Origin: Eledone cirrhosa
Lineage: Eukaryota; Mollusca; Cephalopoda; Octopoda; Eledonidae
Assembly (NCBI GenBank): GCA_964016885.1
Contig: OZ024740.1
Coordinates: 293,681,217-293,745,216 of the forward strand
DNA length: 64,000 nucleotides
Direction: 5' to 3'
In this document: in pieces, positions 54,920 to 64,000 of the stretch
Position numbering within the stretch: position 1 is the first letter of the stretch
Layout: every line of letters starts with the position of its first letter
The notes under the pieces: model-generated
Database searches by the model: none
Told to the model about the DNA's origin: nothing
Seen by the model: only the letters and a program-made list of their open reading frames with translations
Made by a program: the position numbers and the translations under genes

Positions 54920-57900
54920 CAAATTACATACAACAAAAAAGTGTTTTAAAGATCATTTCATCTGCTAAAAATGAACTAGCCTTGCTAGCCTCGTGGCAAT
55001 CTTCTATATTTTGCTCTATTGGTCTACATTTCCCTTCGTCAAACTCTTGGCTTTTATTTCCTATTCTAAGATCTCCAGCCATACTTTTCTTGATCTTCCA
55101 CTTTCTCTGCATTCTTCTAAATTCCTTTTAATCATTTTTCTCATTCAGCCATTTTCATCTTTACTCCAAACGTGATCCAACCATCTCAATCAATTTTCTT
55201 AAAAACATTCACCACAGGCTCTATTCCCATCATTCTCTACTATTCATTGTTTATCTTCTTCTCTCTCAGTGATACTTTACATCCACCAAACCATTCTTAT
55301 TTCCATTCCTTCCACTCTCCTTTGCTGCTCCACATTCATCACCCAAGTCTTGCTCCTATAAGTCATAGAACTTCTTGTCATGCAGCATACACTTTTCCCT
55401 TCAGTTTCAGAGACATTCCTCTCTTCAATATCATGCTACTCAATTCCTAAAACTTCTTCCATATACATCTCAATCGCGATGTTGTTGCCAAGTCTGATCC
55501 TCCTTTTCCATTCAACATGTTTCCAGGGTAACAAACTGTTTTCACATTTTCTACCTTCACACCATTCCTAATAACAAGCAGGATATCAGTAGCTCCCTCC
55601 ATACACAGTTTACACTTAAATGTAGCTGTTATCATCATCATCATCATCATCTTCGTTTAACGTCCATTTTCCACGCTAGCATGGGTTAGACGGGAGTTGT
55701 CCCACTTGAGGCAAGGCTGGTCGGGTGACCATGTCTCGCTCATATAGGACTATCTGGCAGGTTTTCTACGGCTGGATACCCTTCCTAACACCAACCACAT
55801 TTACAGTGTGGAACTGGGAACTTTTTACCGTGTTACCTACACGGCCACATTACAGCATGGACTGTGTGTTTTTTGTTGTGACACCTACACGATCTCGATC
55901 TCATTTTCTCGTGCTGTTGGTGGGAGTGGGAGGATAGGGTAGGGGTAGTGGATTGGGGTGTATATTTGGTTAAGAGGTGCCTACTGACTGTAGGTTTCGC
56001 TTTGTACATAGGCAAGGTGGGTCTTCTGTATTACTGCGTAGCACCAAAGATCTCGGTTCAGTGACATTATCTTAGAGAGATGTAAGTGTGTGAGGTTGGA
56101 ATTTATCAGATCATCCCAGGTTTTTCTGGGTCTACCTACTTCGTAACTACCATCAATTTTGATCGCCCTGCACTTTTTTATGCAGCTGTCGTCTTTCATG
56201 CGCATCACGTGACCATACCAACGTAGTCTTCTCTCAAGTAAACAGCATCTGATCCCTCTTATTCCTAATTTCTCACTTAGTTCATTTATGCTTTGCCGTT
56301 CACGTATATTACTAATACACATCCAATGGAGCATGCATGCTTCGTTCCTTTCCAGTCTACGCAGGTCCTCTGCACATAATGCCCATGTCTCACTGCCATG
56401 TAGCATTGCTGTTCGTATACAGGCATCATACAATCTGCCTTTCATTTTTAGAGAGAAACCTTTTGTGGCCAACAGCGATATAAGCTCTCTGAAATTTTTT
56501 CATGCAGCTTCACCACATTCGTTTTATGTATTCACCCAATGCCTATAATACATTTAATTAAGTTCATTCTAATTCTTTTCCTGCACACCACATACTGTCA
56601 CATTCTTGTATTTTCTATCTCACTAAATGTTTTAGCACTTACCATCACCTTTGTTTGCAATTGTCACCTTCAAACCATTTGCCTCCAAACATTCCTTCCA
56701 CCTATTCATCTTCTCTCTCAGTCCATCCGTACTCTCTGCCATGAACACTAGATCGTCTGCATAGAGTAACTCTCATGGTAAGCCCTCCTTTACAATGTTG
56801 GTTTATACATCTATTACAACTACAAATAACAGTGGATGTAATACTGACCCTTCAACCTTCACTTCAAAGGTGTCACAGTTCCCTTCCTTCTTCCTTATGA
56901 CTGTATATGATATCTTATATATTGTCATCACTACTCTAAGCAATCATTCTTCCATTCCTAACAATCTCAATGCCCATGTCACTACTTCACATGAACCCCA
57001 TTGAAAGCTTTGTCCAGATCAACAAGCCCCCAAAACAAATTATTCCCCTTGTTTCTGTAATTACCTCAGAATAAAAATTGCATCAGTTTTTCCTTTCTTT
57101 AACCTCTTCTTTCTTTAACCTCTTCTCCACCACTTTTTCTACTTCCTTCCAGCTTCAAACAACTTAATTGCTCTATATGAGCCACAGTTATGTGGATTGC
57201 CTTTCCTCTTGAACAAAGGGATGAAAATACTCAACTCCCAATCTATTGCAATACAGTCTTCTTTCACCACCAACGCACAGTCGCCCTATTTGCCACAACT
57301 ACATGCTGTTTTTAGCATATCTCCTACAATAGTTGGACCTGCTGTGTCCCTACACAATCTTTCTGGATGCTTCTAAAACTTCTCTCACGTTTATCAACTC
57401 TGTTGGTTTGAGAACTGAATTTCTTTCTGTTACCATTCCATCCATCCCCCACATTCTACAACCTCTCCATATATCTCTTCTACCTTATTTCCATTTGGTT
57501 CTATAACAATTTGTCCTACTTCATCCTTCAAGCAGCTCAACCCGGTCACATCATATCTCCCTCTTCTAAATTGCTTTGCAATCCCAAGCATTTCTCTATA
57601 AACTTACCCTGAATAATTTCATTCTCTAAATATTTGTCTGCTTCCACTTCTTTCTTTGCAGACGTTTTGGCTGCCTTGTAATTCTGATGAACTAATTACC
57701 TCTTCTGCTGCCATATTTTCTGCTCTCTGCTATTCTCTGAATCTTACTCTTTTTCCATAAGTCCTCTTTCTAACTTAATCATCCTATCTCCATGTTTCCA
57801 AATGTCTTTGTAATTCTCTTGTTCAACCAAACATATCAACAACAGCTCCTAAAAAATTATATTTTAGAGACTTCTAAACGTTTTCAAGTTCATTTGTGTC

Positions 57901-58690
57901 ATTTGCTGACCACACCCATTTTCTCCCCTTGAGCCTCTCTTACTGTTGTCTCTTTTAAGCTCCATACCTTCAGCCTTGGTTGATATTTCTTCTACTCAGC
58001 TCTTTTCCCACTTTTCACCTGAAATGTTATACATAACTAGATGGTGCTGTGTAGCAACCTCCTTTCCTGGAATGATCTTTGTAACATGGAGTTACCTTTT
58101 ATCTTGCTCATATGCTACCAGATAGTTGACAGTTGATAACACTTTATGTCTATGTAGCAAGTTTATCGTCTTTTTTCTGGAATTGGATGTTAGATTGACA
58201 TATTAAATCTATCAGCAAATTCTAAAATCCTTTCTTTGTTGCACACCAAAATTTGTCTTTCTGTTCAACATCCTGACAGTCTTGAGGGGCATATCCTGAT
58301 ATGATATTCACTAAGAACTTTCCAATCACCAGTTTCACCATCATCAACTGTTCACTCAATCTCATCATACACCATACTGTCTAGAAAACTACAGAAATTA
58401 AGGCACCAACACCATGTACACCTTCTGGACACTCTTGCCATACAAATTTCTATCTGTCTTGGTTTTTTCCTCAACATTCTCAAACCACTCCACTTCCATT
58501 ATGTCTTCTTCACACAACATATATCCATTCTTCTTCTATTCTGTGCCTCCACCATTTCCCCCAATCTTCCTGCCATCACATCCCTATTTTCTATGTCACA
58601 AAATTCATATATTGATCTCCACAATTGACACCAAACATCTGACCATCATAAATGACTTGAACTCAGTGTCTATCTAGTTTAGAATAGATA
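54920..58690 (-). pseudogene. Near-full-length LINE pol (endonuclease + RT), interrupted
   Basis: Minus reading with many stops. The endonuclease starts near 58600 (GRLGEMVEAQNRRRMDICCV) and continues LVIGKFLVNIISGYAPQDC, KDKFWCATKKGF (about 58350-58230). RT: RKGNPHNCGSYRAIKLFEAG, GLVDLDKAFNGVHVK (motif A, about 57020) and LLYADDLVFMAES (catalytic YADD, near 56760-56780), followed by MNRWKECLEANGLKVTI. After a gap of about 0.9 kb filled by a nested copy, the thumb resumes at 55650: KLCMEGATDILLVIRNGVKV, YPGNMLNGKGGSDLATTSRL and KGKVYAA. All catalytic boxes are still legible, but the frame is destroyed. It lies in P450 intron 1 on the gene's own strand. Confidence 0.85.
55632..56530 (-). mobile_element. 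Nested 5'-truncated LINE copy: RT C-terminus, 3' UTR and (GAT)n tail
   Basis: An open frame of about 160 codons (56472-55981) reads ATKGFSLKMKGRLYDACI, RTAMLHGSETWALCAEDL, ERRLRWYGHVMRMKDDSCI, RPRKTWDDLINSNLTHLHL and a stop after QSETYSQ. The 3' UTR of about 340 bp ends gctagcgtggaaaatggacg, ttaaacgaa, (GAT)n at 55632-55650. It interrupts the older LINE of 54920-58690. It is younger, because its frame is intact where the host copy is shattered. The terminal UTR block is the one shared with SINE-B. Confidence 0.85.
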
Positions 58691-58979
58691 TTTCTATCTC
58701 TGGTATTGTAAGAGGCAACTAAAAGAATTGGTGACAGGGAGGGCATCTGGTCATAAAACACTGTCTCAAAAAGGATCTCATGATGAGTATGATAATTACA
58801 TAAATTACATCTAAGTTTATAAGTTATTCATCTATTTCTTCCATTGGTATAATGTTTTTAATGAAATATATAGAAATATCAACTACATTTTTCTCAAATT
58901 ATACACTAATATCCAGAAAGATGAAAACATACATTGTATAATGTCATCATAATTAAAATCATTTTTACATCCATTCTTC

Positions 58980-59335
58980 CATGTTTGCATGGTCTGGCCT
59001 GATTTTTTCCAGCCCAGAGGGGTTCAGTATTTTGAGATTAAACATCACACCTTTGCCCAGGTCTTCCTTGTTCTTATTCTATTGTAGATCATTTGCTACT
59101 TCTTCATACAATGGTCATCATCCATGTACATCATGTGTCTATACTTGTGTAATCTTCTCTCATTGTTCACTTCATCTGATTCAACTTATGCACAGTTGTT
59201 CTGTCAGCTGATCCATGTGTTCCTGTTCCTGCACATTAACATTAATCATCCATTGGAGCATGTGGAACTAATTTCTGTCCAGCCTTCACATATCATCTGC
59301 ATTCACTGTATGTCTCACTTCTATAAAATATCATA
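58980..59335 (-). pseudogene. LINE RT C-terminus bordering the satellite
   Basis: Minus reading in shifting frames: YDVCM-stop-SMIFYRSET, then ML-WMINVNVQEQEHMDQ, LTEQLCIS-stop-IR, RLHKYRHMMYMDDDHCMKK and TRKTWAKV. It aligns block by block with YDACIRTAMLHGSET, MLHWMCISNIRERQSINELS, RLRWYGHVMRMKDDSCIKK and RPRKTWDDL of the LINE at 55981-56472. Its N-terminal edge (59335) is exactly where the tandem array starts. Confidence 0.8.
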
Positions 59336-62278
59336 CTTTACATACAGACATCATAGACTGTATATCTCACTACTACATTACCATACAACATCACACTTCA
59401 CATACAGACATCATAGACTGTATATCTCACCACTACACTACCATACAACATCACGCTTCACATACAGACATCATAGACTGTATATCTCACTACTACACTA
59501 CCATACAACATCACACTTCACATACAGACATCATAGACTGTATATCTCACTACTACACTACCATACAACATCACACTTCACATACAGACATCATAGACTG
59601 TATATCTCACTACTACACTACCATACAACATCACACTTCACATACAGACATCATAGACTGTATATCTCACTACTACACTACCATACAACATCACACTTCA
59701 CATACAGACATCATAGACTTTATATCTCACTACTACATTACCATACAACATCACACTTCACATACAGACACCATAGTCTGTATATCTTACTACTACACTA
59801 CCATACAACATCACACTTCACATACAGACATCATAGACTGTATATCTCACTACTACACTACCATACAACATCACACTTCACATACAGACATCATAGACTG
59901 TATATCTCACTACTACACTACCATACAACATCACACTTCACATACAGACATCATAGACTGTATATCTCACTACTACATTACCATACAACATCACACTTCA
60001 CATACAGACATCATAGACTTTATATCTCACTACTACACTACCATACAACATCACACTTCACATACAGACATCATAGACTGTATATCTCACTACTACACTA
60101 CAATACAACATCACACTTCACATACAGACATCATAGACTGTATATCTCACTACTACACTACCATACAACATCACACTTCACATACAGACATCATAGACTG
60201 TATATCTCACTACTACATTACCATACAACATCACACTTCACATACAGACACCATAGTCTGTATATCTTACTACTACACTACCATACAACATCACACTTCA
60301 CATACAGACATCATAGACTGTATATCTCACTACTACACTACCATACAACATCACACTTCACATACAGACATCATAGACTTTATATCTCACTACTACATTA
60401 CCATACAACATCACACTTCACATACAGACACCATAGTCTGTATATCTTACTACTACACTACCATACAACATCACACTTCACATACAGACATCATAGACTG
60501 TATATCTCACTACTACACTACCATACAACATCACACTTCACATACAGACATCATAGACTGTATATCTCACTACTACACTACCATACAACATCACACTTCA
60601 CATACAGACATCATAGACTGTATATCTCACTACTACACTACCATACAACATCACACTTCACATACAGACATCATAGACTGTATATCTCACTACTACATTA
60701 CCATACAACATCACACTTCACATACAGACATCATAGACTGTATATCTCACTACTACATTACCATACAACATCATACTTCACATACAGACATCATAGACTG
60801 TATATCTCACTACTACATTACCATACAACATCACACTTCACATACAGACATCATAGACAGTATATCTCACTACTACACTACCATACAACATCACACTTCA
60901 CATACAGACATCATAGACTTTATATCTCACTACTACACTACCATACAACATCACACTTCACATACAGACATCATAGAGACTATATCTCACTACCATACAA
61001 CATCACACTTCACATACAGACATCATAGACTGTATATCTTACTACCATACAACATCACACTTCACATACAGACATCATAGTCTGTATATCTCACTACCAT
61101 AAAACATCACACTTCACATACAGACATCATAGACTGTATATCTCACTACTACATTACCATACAACATCACACTTCACATACAGACATCATAGACTGTATA
61201 TCTCATTACTACACTATCATACAACATCACACTTCACATACAGACATCATAGACTTTATATCTCCCTACCATACAACATCACATTTCACATACAGACATC
61301 ATAGACATTATATCTCACTACCATACAACATCACACTTCACATACAGACATCATAAACTTTATATCTCACTACTACACTACCATACAACATCACACTTCA
61401 CATACAGACATCATAGACTGTATATCTCACTACTACACTACCATACAACATCATACTTCACATACAGACATCATAGACTGTATATCTCACTACCATACAA
61501 CATCACACTTCACATACAGACATCATAGACTGTATATCTCACTACTACACTACCATACAACATCACACTTCACATACAGACATCATAGACTTTATATCTC
61601 ACTACTACATTACCATACAACATCACACTTCACATACAGACACCATAGTCTGTATATCTTACTACTACACTACCATACAACATCAGACTCTGCAGTGATT
61701 GTATGTCTCACTAGCATATAATATCATACTTTACATACAGACATCATAGACTGTATATCTCACTACTACATTACCATACAACATCACACTTCACATACAG
61801 ACATCATAGACTGTACATCTCACTACTACACTACCATACAACATCAGACTCTGCAGTGATTGTATGTCTCACTAGCATATAATATCACACTTCACATACA
61901 GACATCATAGACTGTATATCTCACTACCATACAACATCACACTTCACATACAGACATCATAAACTCTATGTCTTACTACCATACAACATCACACTTCACA
62001 TACAGACATCATAGACTGTATATCTCACTACCATACAACATCACACTTCACATACAGACATCATAGACTTTATATCTCACTACCATACAACATCACACTT
62101 CACATACAGACATCATAAACTCTATGTCTTACTACCATACAACATCACACTTTACATACAGACATCATAGACTGTATATCTCACTACTACACTACCATAC
62201 ACCATCACACTTCACATACAGACATCATAGACTGTATATCTTATTACCATACAACATCACACTTCACATACAGCTATC
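59336..62278. repeat. Satellite array, 60-bp and 52-bp monomers
   Basis: About 27 consecutive 60-bp units (59341-60960) are followed by mixed 60- and 52-bp units up to 62278, roughly 50 in total. The typical unit is catacagacatcatagactg, tatatctcactactacacta, ccatacaacatcacacttca. The 52-bp form lacks one tactacac block. Variants recur in order: a unit with gacttt/acatta, then one with caccatagtctg and cttac (59761, 60241, 60421, about 61640), and a unit with gactctgcagtgattgtatg (about 61685 and 61847). On minus the 52-bp form reads YDVCM-stop-SVMLYGSEIYS, that is, LINE RT sequence. Because 60 is a multiple of 3, one frame stays open for over 600 codons; that is not evidence of a protein. 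Confidence 0.95.
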
Positions 62279-62543
62279 ATTGACGGCCATTTGCCAAAAG
62301 AAATCATTTGTTGTATGATAACAGTTGATAAAGAAATACATAGTAACTCATTGATCATGAAATGTGTAACATGTAGGAAAACTAAAGTAAAAGCTCCGTG
62401 GGAAAATATTATAATGTATTTCCATATTCTGTACAAAAACATGTGGGTAACATCAAATAACATGGTTTGCCTTTTTCAATAGCATCTGTTGTATGAAGCA
62501 AATGTGTAACAAAGTGTTTTCTAATATTTGTGAGATACGTTTT
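62279..62543. other. Right flank of the satellite
   Basis: The first 30 bp on minus (cttttggcaaatggccgtca) may continue the LINE reading upstream of YDAC, but the match is weak. Otherwise nothing recognised. Confidence 0.4.
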
Positions 62544-62815
62544 GAGGCTGTGACAAATTTCCTGAGATACATTCATCAGTGATACATTCATGAGAGGCTG
62601 TGACAAATTTGCTGAGATACATTCATCAGTGATACATTCATGAGAGGCTGTGACAAATTTGCTGAGATACATTCATCAGTGATACATTCATGAGAGGCTG
62701 TGACAAATTTGCTGAGATACATTCATCAGTGATACATTCATCAGAGGCTGTGACAAATTTGCTGAGATACATTCATCAGTGATACATTCATCAGAGGCTG
62801 TGGCAAATTAGCTGA
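62544..62815. repeat. Minisatellite, 50-bp unit, about 5.4 copies
   Basis: Unit: gaggctgtgacaaatttgct, gagatacattcatcagtgat, acattcat(g/c)a. Units begin at about 62544, 62594, 62644, 62694, 62744 and 62794, the last one partial. The first has cctgag instead of gctgag. Confidence 0.95.
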
Positions 62816-63021
62816 CATTACATATTAATGGGTTTGTCACAGTCTCTGTGCAACTAAAGGTATCAGGTTTGTATCAGACTAAAGTGTTTACATACACTTC
62901 TGACAATGCAGTGTAAACTATAAAAAACACAACAGTGTTTATCAAAAACTGAAAACTGCTCATGATAACTGATTAGCATTTTCAAGATAATGATTATATT
63001 GATGAAATAAAAATATTATCT
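62816..63021. other. P450 intron 1, nothing recognised
   Basis: AT-rich, no repeats or frames. Confidence 0.4.
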
Positions 63022-63350
63022 ATATCATCATCATCATCACCGTTTTACATCCATTCTTCCATCCTAGCATGGGTTAGACGAGTTGTCCTGTTGTGAGCAG
63101 TGCCTGGTCGGCTGAACTTGTCTTCCTCATACGGGAATTGATTTTGGTTTGATTTCTACAGCTGGATGCCCTTCCTAACACCAACCTCAATTACAGTGAG
63201 TGCTGGGTGCTTTTTATCCGTGGTGCCTACACGACCACTTTACAGTGTTGGCTGGGTGCTTTTTTGCTGTGGCACCTCCACCACCACTTTGCAGTGGGAG
63301 GGGTGGGGGCATATTGACTATATGCTTCAGCTTCGGCTTGTACCCGTGGG
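63022..63350 (-). repeat. LINE 3' end, 5'-truncated
   Basis: On plus: (ATC)n, caccgttttacatccattct, gcatgggttagacgagttgt, and the ggatgcccttcctaacacca and gggtgcttttt blocks, ending cttgtacccgtgggcacaat. Same family as 44088 and 53672. Confidence 0.88.
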
Positions 63351-63778
63351 CACAATTAATAATTATAGGAAAGACTTTACATTATCCAGAATTATATCAT
63401 TCATTAACACAATGATAATCGGAGGTATGACTGAAAACATTTTCCAATTTATGTTTAGACTACAAATTGAAAGTATTCAGTAAAGGAAAATATTAATAAA
63501 TGGAACTATATATGGTAATGAAAGAATTTTAAAAATTCAGTAATCATAATCTACACTTTGAAAATTGTATGTAGAAATTGAATTATGGAGAAAATTATAG
63601 AGAAACAAATTTAGATGTGGGCGGACTCAACTAAAAGATGGTATGATAATGTCTGGAATGATTTTGAACAGAGGTCTGTTCAATTGGTGCTGACTTAGAG
63701 CTTAACTGGAGGATAGAGTGAAGTTTACATATTTACCTCCATGGACATATTCAGTAAATTAATATGTGAAACATTTAC
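63351..63778. other. P450 intron 1, adjacent to exon 1
   Basis: AT-rich intron sequence after the exon 1 donor (minus sense). Nothing recognised. Confidence 0.45.
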
Positions 63779-63941
63779 CTTTGTTTGCTCCAAGTAGTTT
63801 AGGTAAATCTCCAATTAAAGGCAACCAACTTTTCATGTATGGTAAGTGCCTAAAGTCTGTCAATGATTTCGAATATTTGAGTAGTATATAAAAAGAACAG
63901 CAGAAAATTGTAAGTAATATAAAAATATCAGTGAGCAACAT
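63779..63941 (-). CDS. CYP4: CYP4-like cytochrome P450, exon 1 (start codon to donor)
   Basis: The ATG at 63941 opens MLLTDIFILLTIFCCSFYIL, a single hydrophobic membrane anchor (residues about 4-21), followed by a short basic stretch (KYSKS) and the hinge LPYMKSWLPLIGDLPKLLG. This is the usual N-terminus of microsomal P450s, which are held on the ER with the catalytic domain in the cytosol. The donor is AAAG|gtaaat, ending in phase 1. Upstream, the frame stays open to the window edge without another ATG, so a longer N-terminus is possible, but this Met gives the normal anchor length. CYP4 enzymes typically hydroxylate fatty acids at or near the omega carbon. The substrate here is unknown. Confidence 0.88.
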
Positions 63942-64000
63942 GTTTTCAAACTTCACGCTGCAAAATAATGAGATAACTGCTAAGAATAAACTCAAAATCT

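Noticed and set aside
59124..61028. A 634-codon open frame with a 20-residue repeat rich in His and Tyr
   Set aside because: It exists because the satellite period is 60 bp. The frame starts in LINE relic, ends when the period breaks, and the opposite strand has a better explanation (LINE RT sequence).
59336..62278. Regular direct repeats suggesting a CRISPR-like array
   Set aside because: Units are contiguous with no variable spacers, and the genome is metazoan.
62553..62580. CUGAUGA...GAAA on minus in the first 50-bp minisatellite unit
   Set aside because: No stem II pairing, and only one unit has GAAA; chance.
63942..63995. A longer P450 N-terminus starting upstream of 63941
   Set aside because: The upstream frame is open but has no ATG inside the window; the Met at 63941 gives a normal anchor.

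Overview
The window looks like a piece of a large, repeat-rich metazoan genome, most probably a cephalopod mollusc (octopus-like). The reasons are a CYP4-type cytochrome P450 gene with GT-AG introns several kb long, two abundant tRNA-derived SINE families, several lineages of decayed LINEs, GIY-YIG (Penelope-like) retroelements, and long TA/CA/TG microsatellites. No prokaryotic operon, phage or CRISPR feature is present. The organism call is inference from the repeat style; no species marker was seen.

The only host gene I can support is a minus-strand CYP4-family P450. Six short exons were assembled by eye from 63941 down to 16694 (63779-63941, 48930-49042, 43462-43547, 31672-31862, 24758-24827, 16694-16820). 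Every junction has GT/AG sites and the phases join exactly, giving 250 uninterrupted residues: membrane anchor, Pro-rich hinge, B-C region, helix C, and the family motifs PWLGxGLLTS, LTPSFH and ETAMG. The I-helix, ExxR and heme-Cys exons are not in the window and should lie past its left edge. Everything else lies in introns or flanks of this gene.

Layout: 1-1966 is a minus-strand LINE remnant with APE-type endonuclease and RT. From 2102 to 12196 two Tx1/L1-like LINE copies lie head to tail on the minus strand and are joined as a chimera. From 12200 to 16700 there are SINE fragments, microsatellites, a perfect 73-bp palindrome and a LINE C-terminal domain. A plus-strand Tx1-like LINE lies at 19385-21777, and further minus-strand LINE pieces run to 24700. 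An LTR with a possible primer-binding site is at 26286-26902. GIY-YIG retroelements are at 27790-29901 (+), 36850-38545 (-) and 41400-42540 (-). A 1.7-kb inverted duplication is at 32908-34635, and foldback elements are at 39836-40195, 40201-40315 and 44341-44692. LINE relics of several lineages fill 44884-59335. The stretch from 59336 to 62278 is a 60/52-bp satellite.

The most interesting signals are: (1) at least six hammerhead-ribozyme-like motifs (17619, 26103, 35634, 39129, 39880, 45799) with the same minimal helix III, several next to GIY-YIG retroelements or foldbacks; (2) a satellite array whose monomer is a segment of LINE reverse-transcriptase coding sequence, with the rest of that LINE still attached at one edge; (3) the perfect palindrome; (4) a partial tandem duplication of a P450 exon; and (5) SINEs that share their 3' tail with a LINE family in the same window. 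All alignments were done by eye, so coordinates of decayed elements are approximate to about 10-50 bases.
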